The notes beneath the pieces are model-generated. The model ran no database searches and was not told the DNA's origin. It saw only the letters and a program-made list of their open reading frames with translations. This document shows, piece by piece, positions 33,995 through 44,129 of a stretch of DNA of 64,000 nucleotides (the first letter of the stretch is position 1; each line of letters starts with the position of its first letter). The translations under genes and the position numbers were made by a program. Source of the DNA: Siderastrea radians (taxonomy: Eukaryota; Cnidaria; Anthozoa; Scleractinia; Rhizangiidae); NCBI GenBank assembly GCA_964017195.1, contig OZ024889.1:51683418-51747417 (forward strand). The letters run 5' to 3'.

Positions 33995-35041
33995 CAGTTA
34001 ACATAAATTTCACAGGGCCGTTACGAGACAAAATGGAAGCTGTGGAGGTGTTCAACAAATCCCTCAGGCTTCGAGAAGAGAAGAAACAGATTGAAACTGA
34101 GATGAGGTCCTTCCTGGCCTTCTACAAAGAAAAAGCAGAACAACTGAGTATTGAAGCGGATGTTTTAAAATCAACCCTGTGCCCAGGTACTTCACTGTAC
34201 GCTTAATCATGCTCTCAATACTAATCTAATCGTTTTTGTAATGAAAACATCAATCATTCCAGACGGATGATATAAGTGATGTCCCAGCACCCAGCGATAA
34301 TTTTCTTATTCAGACAACAAATGTGATAAATAGATGAAACAGAAAGTGATTCGACATAATGGAAAAAACATAATGGTCGTGCTTGTTTACCTCATGTTAT
34401 TGTGGTTAAAAGTCTACCACATATTTTGCGGGGGACAATGGGCGAGATGTGGTCGTACTTATTTATCTCTTGTTAAATGTGTTTAAACATCTACCACATC
34501 TTTTGCAGGAGACAATGTGCAAGCTGTTCCTACCACATCTTTTGCAGGAGACAATGAGCAAGATGTTCCTACCACTTCTTTTGCAGGAGACAATGAGCAA
34601 GATGTTCCTACCACTTCTTTTGCAGGAGACAATGAGCAAGATGTTCCTGATACAGTTAACAGGGTATGTGTACTCACTACGAAAAACTTAAGAATGTTTC
34701 TTGCATCTTATACATTTGTTTTGCTGATTCATCATTACGTTTTGTTTATTTTTGCGCAGGCCCGATACTGTACTAATGTCCAAGATATTCACATCCAAGC
34801 TGGTAAACGGGCTCTCAAGCTGAAAGGCGTCCAGTTTTGTAAAACACAAATCTCTCTAGGACTGCGGTACTTTAAAATGGCTTTGGCGAATGACCCTACT
34901 CTTATCGAGGAATTGCAGGATTACGACGATTACGAGAGCAGCGAAGAGGATGACGAAATGGAAGAGGAGGAAGATGCAGTGGAGGGGTTGGCAAATAGTA
35001 GCTCTGAGCATGCTGATAACGATTCAGTAGAGACTGAATAA
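26313..35041 (+). CDS. KDZ transposase gene, 17 exons, one frameshift
   Basis: Exons by GT/AG sites and phase: 26313-26547, 26654-26764, 27117-27491, 27872-27979, 28504-28730, 29495-29673, 30315-30411, 30608-30784, 31151-31300, 31442-31563, 32055-32146, 32373-32475, 32822-33190, 33298-33474, 34016-34186, 34509-34663, 34760-35041; about 1,042 residues. The acidic/basic N-terminus is followed by CxC-type zinc clusters (HCSKC...CVDCG...FCSLC at about 173-200; CCPNC; CDSC). The KDZ (Kyakuja-Dileera-Zisupton) RNase-H-like core has DGN (Asp399), YDVICKY (Asp518) and LTTGEE (Glu570), the expected DDE-type triad. A one-base excess at 31496-31499 shifts the frame just after that Glu; METAFQYLSRCGSTTKN resumes in the new frame and continues correctly through exon 11. 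The C-terminus has coiled-coil-like segments and an acidic tail. No flanking terminal repeats were found, so it is either a non-mobile copy or a host-resident gene. Poly(A) signal at 35575. Confidence 0.85.
28181..28252 (+). tRNA. tRNA-like gene in KDZ intron 4, atypical anticodon arm
   Basis: Cloverleaf: acceptor GGCTTGA with TCAAGCC (7 of 7 pairs), D-arm GCTC/GAGC, T-arm ATGGG-TTCAAAC-CCCAT. Internal pol III boxes are present (TAGCTCAGTGG and GGTTCAAACCC), and a T6 terminator lies about 15 bases downstream (28267-28272). The anticodon arm is odd: TTTGC/GCAAA encloses nine bases, or a six-pair stem TTTGCA/TGCAAA encloses CATGTGC, which lacks the universal U33. It is therefore probably a tRNA-like repeat or pseudogene rather than a decoding tRNA. 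I recall similar coral sequences. Confidence 0.6.
31496..31499 (+). other. Frameshift site in KDZ exon 10
   Basis: The codons for TTGEE end at 31495. The frame that carries the conserved AFQYLSR...TTKNM stretch starts with ATG at 31500, leaving four bases where three or none would keep the frame. Exon lengths around it sum to one base too many. It could be a real mutation or an assembly error in an A-rich run. Confidence 0.75.
31690..31880. repeat. Palindromic MITE in KDZ intron 10
   Basis: Ends AAGCAATATACCACACATTT and, at the right, the inverted AAGCAATGAACCACACATTT. Pairing continues through GGTTTATT, GCTCAATAAACCAC, GTTGGAATAACA and AAGTCAC to the middle, so nearly the whole 191 bp folds as one hairpin. 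Confidence 0.75.
32537..32697. repeat. Short TIR element in KDZ intron 12
   Basis: Ends GTTAAAACCTCCCTTATACAG and the inverted copy CTGTAAGATGAGTTTTAAC enclose about 160 bp. An inner GAGGTGTCTGTA occurs twice. It is small and non-coding. Confidence 0.55.
33815..34000 (+). repeat. SINE 3' part with (ATT)n in KDZ intron 14
   Basis: ACATGTAAATAGCCAACTG and CCAGTTGGGGTTCTGTC, then ATAATGTTCAT and a tract of about 90 bases of (ATT)n, match the 3' half of the tRNA-Ser-like SINE found on the other strand at 43.9-44.1 kb. The tract ends 16 bases before the exon 15 acceptor. Confidence 0.7.
34495..34650 (+). repeat. 39-bp tandem repeat duplicating a 3' splice site
   Basis: Four units of CTACCACwTCTTTTGCAG followed by GAGACAATG; the AG positions are 34508, 34547, 34586 and 34625, exactly 39 bases apart. 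Each unit carries a pyrimidine-rich tract plus CAG, and each encodes the 13 residues GDNEQDVPTTSFA when retained. A decayed unit is visible upstream in the intron (34415-34440). Any of the four AGs keeps the reading frame. Confidence 0.85.
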
Positions 35042-36187
35042 AGCTAACCCGGAATCCATTTAAAATGGGCGACAGCTAAATTGAGCAAATTCTGTGCACA
35101 ATTTCAGTATTATTTTCAGCATGCGCAAGAATCATTTAATTGGATTGTTTCTAACTTTCGAACAACTACAGTATACTTGTGATGCTCTCTCCCACCCAAC
35201 ACTTGTCTGTGCGCAAGCGGGCATTTTAATAACACCCGCGTTGCCGTTTGACCAAGGCTTTTTTGTATCCATAACTTCTGTGGAAGTAGCGGTCTATATA
35301 GTGTGTTTATTGGTTTGTCTACTTTTAGACGTCCCCATTCCCTCTCCCATCCCCGTACCTCGAGTCAAAGCAGAATTTGATTTATGTGATGCGTCTTAGA
35401 AGCATGTTTATTGTAACCTTTTAAGAGTACAGCCTGACGCCGAATTATTGTATCGTGATTGTTTTATGGTAACTAAATCGGATTATAAACATTCCTTTCA
35501 CGTTGGCAAATTTGACGCATTAGCGAACATGCCTAATTTCTGGCATTGGATTTCTCTAATGATAAATATATGTAAATAAAGGTTTTTAGTTATTCAGATT
35601 TCTCCTTTGTGCAAACAAACAGGTTCTTTTCGATGTAAGTGGTCACGATTTTGATTCAATGACACCGGCGAAGCTGGCAACAATGAGTCAGGTGGTTCCT
35701 GATGACACCCTCGTGGAGAATTGTGTTCTCCACGGTAATATCTCTTTTATCAAAAAGAGAGGGGACCAGTAGCCAATCGGTGTGTAATCTCAGCATCGAA
35801 AAGTTGTCACATAACGTAACAGCTCAAGTGTAATATCTCCCCCTCTCTTCCGCAACTTTATGTCAAGGAACTCGCACCAAGCACCTGGCGAACAAACCCC
35901 ATGTTATGGACGAAAAATTTGTTCCTATGCCATTTCAAATTGCAAAGGATAGATCAAGATGAAAAACAAAAAAATTCAAGGGGCAAACAACCGTCTGTTT
36001 ACCCATTCTTTGGCACGTCCATATACCCTTTCCGTGGATGAGGGATATGGCCTCAACTGGCTTGTAAGATCAATTTGTTGAATGTTGTGGTATATAACCT
36101 GAACAACACGATAGGGCCAATCTATGTAAGGCGGTAAAAATCCTATTTGTAGATGCACTGGAAATGACCATACAGACCTCGGTCTTG
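35042..36187. other. KDZ 3' UTR and flank
   Basis: Poly(A) signal AATAAA at 35575-35580 fits a 3' UTR of about 550 bases. After that I see no gene up to the MITE at 36188. Confidence 0.5.
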
Positions 36188-36403
36188 GACCAGGGTCGCT
36201 TTTCTCGAAAGCCCCGAAAAGCCGTTTGTAAAACCATGAACAACTCATTCAACAAAGCTGTCATTTGAACATATCTGTAAGATGGAAAATATTTAACTTC
36301 TAGCAAAGTTGCATGTTTGGAAATTCCTTTGTTTACAAGATACGGTGTTGCATTACCAGGGCTTTCGGGGGTTTTTCTGGGCTTTCGCGAAATGCTCTCC
36401 AGG
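36188..36403. repeat. MITE-like inverted repeat
   Basis: Left end GACCAGGGTCGCTTTTCTCG followed by AAAGCCCCGAAAA; the right end reads inverted as CCTGGAGAGCATTTCGCG followed by AAAGCCCAGAAAAA. About 216 bp with no coding content. Confidence 0.55.
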
Positions 36404-36429
36404 TCTGTGCACCTTTTTAAAAACTGTCC

Positions 36430-39130
36430 TGTTTTGTTAATTTGCTAATAAGGGCAACATATCGAAATTTCTCCAATATTTATGAAGAAAAAATGATAAT
36501 CCAATTTACATAAGGAAATTTCAGCAAGATGAGGCGAATCACGCAGGAACCCGTTTTTGCCCAAACGTAGTGAATTTCCCCAACAGACTGCAATTGGTGA
36601 AGAAAGGCTGTTTTCGGATGAAGTGCTTGCCCTCAACGACCGTTTTGGATACCTTCGGTACTTTATTATTTTGATAACCCGAGCACCATCCTGAAATATC
36701 ACCAATATTGGGCAAATCCTTCGCGTTAGGGGGCCCATACCCGTTTTAGGCCCAAAAGGCCGCAATGATCGAAGAAAGCTTGTTCTGGGATGAGGCACTC
36801 GCCCTCAACGGCCGTTTGTGCAACCTTGGGTACTTTATTATTTTGATAACCCGAGCAACATACTGAAATATCACCAAGATAGAGCAAATTCTCGCGTTAG
36901 AAAGGCTAAAACCGTTTTTGGCCAAACGTAATGAAATCCCCAAAACGTCGCAATGATGGAAGAAAGCGTGTTCTTGGATGAGGCACTTGCCGTATGAAAC
37001 CTTGAGTAGTTTTTTATTTTGATAATCCGAGCAACATACTAAAATATCAGCACGATTGGGCAAATCCTTCGTGTTAGAAGGCCAAAACCCGTTTTAGGCC
37101 AAAAGTAACGATTTTTCCTAAAAGGCTGCAACGATCGAAGAAAGCTTGTTCTTGGATGAGGCACTTGCCCTCATCGACCGTTTGTGCAACCTTGGGTACT
37201 TTATTATTTTGATAACCCGAGCAACATACTGAAATATCACCAAGATAGAGCAAATCCTTCGCGTTAGAAAGGCTAAACCCGTTTTAGGCCAGAAGTAAAG
37301 ATTTTCCCCAAAAGGCTGCGATGATCGAAGAAAGCGTGTTCTTGGATGAGGGACTTGCCCTCGCCGACCATTTATAAAACCTTCTGTACTTTTTTAATTA
37401 GATAATCCGAGCAACATACTAAAATTTCAACAAGATTGGGCAAATCCTTCGTGTTAGGAGGCCAAAACCCGTTTTAGGCCAAAAGGTAACGATTTTCCCA
37501 AAAAGGCTGCAATGATCGAAGAAAGCTTGTTCTTGGATGAGGCGCTTGCCCTCGACGACCGTTTATGAAACCTTGTGTACTTTTTTATTTTGATAATCCG
37601 AGCAACATACTAAAATTTCAACAAGATTGGGCAAATCCTTCGTGTTAGGAGGCCAAAACCCGTTTTAGGCCAAAAGGTAACGATTTTCCCAAAAAGGCTG
37701 CAATGATCGAAGAAAGCTTGTTCTTGGATGAGGCGCTTGCCCTCGACGACCGTTTATGAAACCTTGTGTACTTTTTTATTTTGATAATCCGAGCAACATA
37801 CTAAAATATCAACAAGATTGGGCAAATCCTTCGTGTTAGGAGGCCAAAACCCGTTTTAGGCCAAAAGTAACGATTTTCCCCAAAAGCCGCAATGATCGGA
37901 GAAAGCCTGTTCTTGGATGAGGCACTTGCCCTCGACGACCGTTTATGAAACCTTGTGTACTTTTTTATTTTGATAATCCGAGCAACATACTAAAATATCA
38001 ACAAGATTGGGCAAATCCTTCGTGTTAGGAGGCCAAAACCCGTTTTAGGCCAAAAGCAACGATTTTCCCCAAAAGGTCGCAATGATCGAAGAAAGCCTGT
38101 TCTTGGATGAGGCACTTGCCCTCGACGACCGTTTATGAAACTTTGTGTACTTTTCGGTTTTGATAATCCGAGCAACATACTAAAATATCAACAAGATTGG
38201 GCAAATCCTTCGTGTTAGGAGGCCAAAACCCGTTTTAGGCCAAAAGTAAAGATCTTCCCCAAAAGGCTGCGATGATCGAAGAAAGCCTGTTCTTGGATGA
38301 GGCACTTGCCCTCGACGACCATTTATAAAACCTTCTGTACTTTTGTAATTTGATAATTTAAGCAACATACCAAAATAGCACCAAGATTGGGTAAATTCTT
38401 CGCGTTAGGAAGACACAAACTGTTTCTGGCCAAAAGTAACGATTTTTCCCAAAAGGCCGCAATGATCGAAGAAAGCTTGTTCTTGGATGAGGCACTTGCC
38501 CTCGACGACCGTTTATGAAACCTTGTGTACTTTATTATTTCGATAGTCCAAGCAATATAGTAACATAGCACCAAGATTGAGCAAATCCTTCGTGTGATGA
38601 GGTAAAAATCCCTTTTTGGCTAAAAGTAACGAATTTCCCAAAAAGGCCGCAATGATCGAAGAAAGCTTCTTCTTGGATGAGGCACTTGCTCTCAAAGACC
38701 GTTTATGACACCTCGGGTACTGTGTTTTGATAATTCGGGCAACATACTGAGATATCACTAAGACTGGGCAAATCCTTCGCGTTAGGAAGGCAAAAACCGT
38801 TTTTGGCCAAACGCAATGAATTTCCCCAAAAGGCCGCAATGTGTACTTTTTTATTTTGATAATCCGAGCAACATACTAAAATATCAACTAGATTGGGCAA
38901 ATCCTTCGTGTCAGGAGGCCAAAACCCGTTTTAGGCCAAAAGTAACGATTTTCCCCAAAAGGCCGCAATGATCGAAGAAAGCTTGTTCTTGTATGAGGCA
39001 CTTGCTCACAGTGACCGTTTTCGAAACCTTGGGTACTTTGTTTTGATAATTCGGGCAACATACTGGAAAATCACCAAGGCTGGACAAAGCCTTTGTGTTA
39101 GGAGGCCGAAACCTGTCTTAGGCCAAAGGC
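36430..39130. repeat. 190-bp satellite array, about 13 monomers
   Basis: The landmark TCGAAGAAAGC...TTCTTGGATGAGGC recurs at about 36960, 37137, 37327, 37518, 37709, 37898, 38088, 38278, 38468, 38658 and 38974, with spacings of 189-191. Other constant blocks are AATCCGAGCAACATACTAAA, GGGCAAATCCTTCGTGTTAG and CCCGTTTTAGGCC. Central monomers (37.4-38.3 kb) are nearly identical and both edges are diverged, with a deletion of about 80 bases near 38841. The open frames inside shift with each unit, because 190 is not a multiple of three, and are not genes. Confidence 0.9.
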
Positions 39131-40513
39131 ATTGCACTGAGACAATCGACCAAAACGCTGTAATTGACGAAAAGCTTCATTTTATTAAACATCATCAAGC
39201 GCAAGTGTCGATGATGGAAAACCTAGTAGCTCCTGACAAATCGATATGAATCAAAACCCATTTCTGGCCTGCTTACATTGAGGTATTCGGCTATATGGCA
39301 GTACACAAAGCCGTAATCGGTGCACAATTTCATTTAGTCTTTTCAGAAACAACAAGTGAACATGTGTGTAAAATTTTTACTTCACGATAACAAAAACCTG
39401 TTTATTTCTACAATAAACTGTTACAGAAATAAAAGATCATTGCTGTTTGTTACACTTAGGTGGTGTTCCTTTTTCAACTGTTCAGTGCTGCCAAGGCGCA
39501 ACTGCACAGTACTAGGAGGTTGCAGTCAGGCACAGCGATCGCATTAATTGCACATCAAGGTCGGTAGGGGTTCAAAAAACGAGTACAGCTTTGAAAAGGT
39601 ATATCGGACGCTATGAGTTAATACAGACCCGCTGTTTCCCATTTTCTAACGTTTTCATCTGCAGATTCACGAATCAAGGTCGCTCCGGAATATAAAGTGC
39701 ACTCACAGTCCAGGATATTTGTGAGCTCTTGCTACGTTGCGTACAAGCTCCTTTTAAGGTCATCTTATCGTGGTATGCTCAAAATAAATGACCAGTGTTT
39801 TGAACCTAATTGCAGTGGTGTAATTTCCTGCATGCATAATATGTATTTCCCTAGGACTCTATAGCTTTGATAATTGGTTTTGACTGTAACGCCCAATAAC
39901 ACTAGCACCATAATCAAAAGCCCATAGTCGGCTGCCAATACCGTTTTAGGTTTTCATTTTACATCCTGTTAACTAGTAGGTCCATATGGACGTAACGACC
40001 TGGATGTCAAGACAGCAAATTGCTCGGTGTTATCTCGACTCAGTCATAAAAGGTATCGTGCAATTAAGGGGCTAGTCGGGAAAAATGTCTCCAATTCACC
40101 TCTTACCCTTCTCTCCATGTTCATGTGCATTAATTCAAATAACCAAGACTGAGACAAAAAAGGCCATTTATTCGTGACATTGCCTTTTTGGATTATACTG
40201 GAGTCCAGATCTAAGAAACAAGTTTAGTTTTAATGAGAATTACAATGGCCAAAGGAATGTTGGTTACCATGGACAAGGCCAAACATAATAAAAATTCTTA
40301 TATTCTTCGTAATGTAACAAAAGGAAAAAGTCATACGTTTTTATGTTTCGTTTTGCTCTTACACTTAAACAAACACATTGTAGAAAAAGTACTGGATAGA
40401 AATGGACAATTTATTTTTTTTTATATCGGCTTCCGGTATTTCAATTGTAACTGGGGATTTGAAGGTTCATATAAAGTAGCATTTGTAAGGGCAAGTTAAT
40501 CAAACATTTGTTC
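39131..40513. other. No gene recognised
   Basis: Region between the satellite and the CXXC gene. A degenerate half-monomer may extend to about 39175. An 88-codon frame at 40233-40499 has no support. Confidence 0.4.
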
Positions 40514-40519
40514 TTTATT
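40514..40519 (-). terminator. Poly(A) signal of the CXXC gene
   Basis: AATAAA on the minus strand, about 235 bases after the stop codon. A second AATAAA lies on the same strand near 40672-40677. Confidence 0.5.
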
Positions 40520-40751
40520 ACTTTGTACACATCACTTAAATTTACTGATACGGTAATTGGCAAGAATTTGCTTTCTATTGATTGAAAACCGGCTTCTCGA
40601 GATATAATACTGTAACTGAGACACGAGAGAACTGTAACTGTAACTGTAACACGAGAGGTTAAGTGGATCTTCTTTATTATAGGTATCATGATGAAAGTCT
40701 TTTAGGAACAGTTCAACTCTCCATTTGGGCCACTTTTTCAGGTTTGCACCT

Positions 40752-43000
40752 CTAGATGTTTTGGCACATTCTTTGAACACATTTACGCCGCCTTGTGTTT
40801 GGTCCGCCAAACTTGGGCTTGTCCAGACAATTGACACAAGTCCCGCAATCAGCAACGGTACACCCTGGGCACTTCCCACAAGCTACCTTCTTACGCTTTT
40901 TTCGTTGCTCTGAAGTAGCGTTTGTCGTTGTTGCTGTTGGCATTGTACTAGTAGTTGTTGTTTCCGTGGCTACTGTCTGTCGATTGTTACTGACTGTCGA
41001 TTGTCTGTAGTCGCTACCGTTTGTCGTTGTTGCTGTCGGCATTGTACTAGAAGTTGTTGTTTCCGTGGTTACTGTCTGTCGATTGTTACTGTCTGTCGAT
41101 TGTCTGTAGTCGCTACTGTTTGTCGTTGTTGCTGTCGGCATTGTACTAGTAGTTGTTGTTTCCGTGGCTACTGTCTGTCGATTGTTTTGTCCTGTTAGGT
41201 TGTCCACTCTGAGGTTCTGGCCCGTTTGGTTTTCTCCTACCCGGTTCTGTCGCGCTTGGTGTTGTCCTGTCTGGTTGTCTCCAGTCTGGTTCTGTCGTGT
41301 TTGGTTCTGTTCTATTCGGCTGTCCACTGTCTGGTTACGTTGCGTTTGGCTGTGTCTTGTTTGGTTGTCCTCTTTCTGGAAGTTCTGTGGCGTCTGGTTC
41401 GGTCCTGCTTGTTTGCCTCCAGTCTGGTTCGGTCCTGTTTGGTTGTCTCCCGTCTGGTTCGATCCTGTTTGGTTGTCTTCCGTCTGGTTCTGTCCTGGTT
41501 GGTCTTCTCCTGTCTGGTTACGTCGCGTTTGGCCGTATCCTGTTGGATTGTCTCTTGTTTCGTTCTGTACCGTTTGGTAGTCTCTAGTCTGGTTCTGTCC
41601 CATTTGGTTCGTTCCTGTTTGACTACCTTCCGTCTGGTTCTGTCCTGTTTGGTAGTCACAGGTCTGATTTTGTCGCGTTTGGTTTTGTACGGTGTCGCTG
41701 TCTTCTGTCGGCAAGTTCTGTCCCGTTTGTCCATTGGTGGCTGTTATCGATGATTCCTCTGTCGTCGTGTTGTCGTTTTGTCCGGTGGAAATAGTAGTCG
41801 TAGTTAATTCTGTCCGTTTGTTGCTGTTCTTCAGACAGAACAGGCTGAACAGCCTTTGAACGCAATTGTCGTTGTAAGACAGAAATACCCTTGCAATACC
41901 TTGCGTACCATAGAAGTGAAACTCGTTACCACGTTTATTTTCGTGGTAAATCAGTATAACACAGTGCGTGTTCGGTTGTCCCGCATGAAGATTTGTTGCC
42001 TGAAATGACAAAGAAAGAAATTACTGAGCGAACTATCTGAATGCTACAATGATACCAAAAAATACAAACAACAGCATAAAGAACTGTTGTATTTACAGAT
42101 TTATCAAGTGACGTACAAACCGAATCTTTCTTACACCTTGTCTTGCTTTCTGGAAAAGCCCCCCCCCCCCCCCCCACTGATAAAAAATCTTGACCCTACT
42201 CATGAATTATAAACCCTTCCTACAGACGATAATGGTAGATAGCAAATGTTGGGAATACCACTGGTTTAGTTACAACTCATATTATGTCTTTAACCCTTGA
42301 TGGATTGAAAGACTGTAACAATTTTCTTGCCACTTTGTAACTGTCAGTAGCATTGGTGTCAGAATCATTCCATGTTTTCAAGTGTTGTTACACTGTATGC
42401 AGAGTGTGTAATCTGCTTGGTGTACAAAGGCCTGCTGCTGCCACCACTATAACAACCCACAATTGGTAGATAGAAAATTTAACATCACTCCAAGGCTTCC
42501 GATACAAATTGAAAAATTTCGAATAATTTCCAATTTTATTTGTCGTTAAAATCCCACAGGGGACATGATACAAAAAAAAGCAATATATCAATTTCTGTAC
42601 AGGATCTGATGGCCACAATAAATAGAGAACTCACATATAAAAATGTTAATGTCACTCTAAACTAGAAACAAACAGTGTACTGTACCTTCTGAAACAGCTT
42701 GGTTTTGTGGTAAGAAAACTGTTTTTCGGACACTGGCTTCACCTCAACCTTCTTCTTCTCAAATGGTGCCTTGCATGTCTTACATGAGGACCTTTTAACT
42801 GAATTCTCCATCTCTCCGCACTTTTCACAAGGCCTCCTAAACCATTTTTTTGGCTGGATAAATATATGAAAGGCAAAATTAGCGTAAATACTGGACTGTG
42901 ACGTGATTAATCGTATTCTTTCCTTGCAACTAAAATGAAGGAAAACATTGACCATATATGGCAATAGGCATACTGATAGAAATGATTCAATACCAATTCA

Positions 43001-43037
<37 letters not shown>

Positions 43038-43639
43038 TAATAATAATAATAATGGAAAAATAACAAAAGTAATAGCAATAACAAATTTTTACAATCAACT
43101 GATTGTTTTGGGTGCATTCAATGTTTTTGTACAATGAAATATTAGACACAATTAAAGGCGTGTGAAAAGTTGTGAGTCTTGTCTAGTACCTGAAGTAAGG
43201 GAGAGTCAACTACCAGTAACTGACAGGGTCCATCTGCCTTTTAATATATCCTGGAAAAAAATTCGGAGGCACCATCCGCACTAATGCAATTGTCATTTGA
43301 AAATGCACACATTTTGATACATTTTGGGCTCGCGTACACAATAAAACAATCAGAAAACACTACCATTTTCATGGAAAATGCATACATTAGAAAACTCCCT
43401 CAAATGCAAGGACTTTTGAAGACATATCTTCTTTCAACAAGAAAGAGTGTGGACAGAGACTTTTTCTTAAGTTTACAACAATTCCCTTGGTTCCAAACAA
43501 AGAGAATTGTGAACAGAGGATAAGGTTAGATAGAAAGATGAGGAAAAGTAGCATCTATTATATAATCATTGTACATTTCTATCATACTTACAGGTTCAGA
43601 GGTACTTGAGGGGGAACTTGACACTGTTTCATCAGCCAT
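40752..43639 (-). CDS. Zinc-ribbon and CXXC zinc-finger protein, 3 exons
   Basis: Exons 43639-43592, 42853-42686 and 41999-40752, all phase 0 with GT/AG sites (donors GTAAGT and GTACAG; acceptors TTTATCCAG and GTCATTTCAG), give 487 residues. Exon 1 encodes MADETVSSSPSSTSEP. Exon 2 has a small zinc ribbon, CEKCGEMENSVKRSSCKTC. Exon 3 begins with about 65 unrecognised residues (ATNLHAGQPNTHCVILIY...), then a long low-complexity linker (about 140-437) of NQTGx repeats and three 33-residue units. The last 50 residues are a CXXC finger: KKRKKVACGKCPGC, DCGTCVNC, KFGGPN and RRRKCVQRMC, with all eight cysteines. CXXC fingers bind CpG DNA in CFP1, MBD1 and KDM2; the loop that is IRQ in CFP1 reads RRR here, so specificity is uncertain. 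Probably nuclear. It is convergent with the KDZ gene. Confidence 0.85.
40910..41187 (-). repeat. 99-bp minisatellite in the CXXC gene, three units
   Basis: Three consecutive 33-residue units start NNRQTVATETTTTSTMPTA, NNRQTVTTETTTSSTMPTA and NNRQTVATETTTTSTMPTA; the DNA copies are nearly identical. Unit length is a multiple of three, so changes in copy number keep the frame. Confidence 0.85.
41188..41745 (-). repeat. NQT pentapeptide repeat tract in the CXXC gene
   Basis: A 15/30-bp tandem repeat encodes runs such as NQTGSNQTGDNQTGPNQTGG. The opposite strand and other frames stay open because of the repeat, producing spurious 140- and 175-codon frames that I did not annotate. Confidence 0.85.
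42162..42176. repeat. Poly-C run in intron 2 of the CXXC gene
   Basis: About 17 C in a row. Only simple sequence is seen. Confidence 0.7.
43002..43055. repeat. (AAT)n microsatellite
   Basis: AAT/ATA repeat within intron 1 of the CXXC gene. A second tract lies at about 43710-43772, upstream of its first exon. Confidence 0.85.
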
Positions 43640-43711
43640 TATTTCTGTTTTAATTAACCTAGAAAACTAAAAACACTTGAAATAAATCTATGTAAATTAC
43701 ATAATAATGAC

Positions 43712-43773
<62 letters not shown>

Positions 43774-43873
43774 GTAGAAGTTAGTTTTTTTCCCTCGAAA
43801 ATTAGCTGCATAGGCTACGTTCGTGCCCTGTGCATGCTTTTTAGGATGGTAGCATATATACGTCTTGCACTGC

Positions 43874-44129
43874 TATAATAATAATAATAATAATCATAAT
43901 AATGATAACTTAATTGACCACGCCCAGTGAGGGGCTTTTCAGGGACAATGAAAGAAATAATCTAAATGAACATAACAGCTTTAAGAACCCCAGCTGGCTA
44001 TTTAGAAGTGTGGCCGAGGAGTTGGAACCAGGTCTACCAAGAACAACTCCAGATAGCGGTCAGAGCTGGACTTGAATGTGGGACCTCCAGATTTCAAGTC
44101 CAGCGCCCTAACCACTCTGCCACGCTGAC
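43874..44129 (-). mobile_element. tRNA-Ser-derived SINE
   Basis: On the minus strand it starts GTCAGCGTGGCAGAGTGG, the head of a tRNA-Ser-like sequence with anticodon stem-loop CTGGA-CTTGAAA-TCTGG (TGA). The short acceptor pairing GTCAG/CTGAC is kept and the variable arm is lost. The body contains CTAAATAGCCAGCTGGGGTT and TTATGTTCATTTAG, and it ends in (ATT)n. Its 3' half also occurs in KDZ intron 14. Confidence 0.8.

Noticed and set aside
33940..34206. 88-codon frame starting in the ATT tract
   Set aside because: Only the part from 34016 is coding, as KDZ exon 15; the leucine run is microsatellite.
36430..39130. CRISPR-like regular repeats
   Set aside because: The whole 190-bp unit repeats without unique spacers, in a eukaryotic context; it is a tandem satellite.
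36445..39249. Several 60-117-codon frames across the satellite
   Set aside because: They repeat with each 190-bp monomer in shifting frames and read PHPRTSFLRSLRPFG-like sequence; they are satellite, not genes.
41164..41753. Open frames of 138, 175 and 96 codons on the plus strand and 140 on the minus strand
   Set aside because: They are other frames of the NQT repeat tract in the CXXC gene; a short tandem repeat without stops opens all frames.
43874..44129. A functional tRNA-Ser gene
   Set aside because: The long variable arm of tRNA-Ser is missing and the unit continues into a SINE body with an (ATT)n tail.
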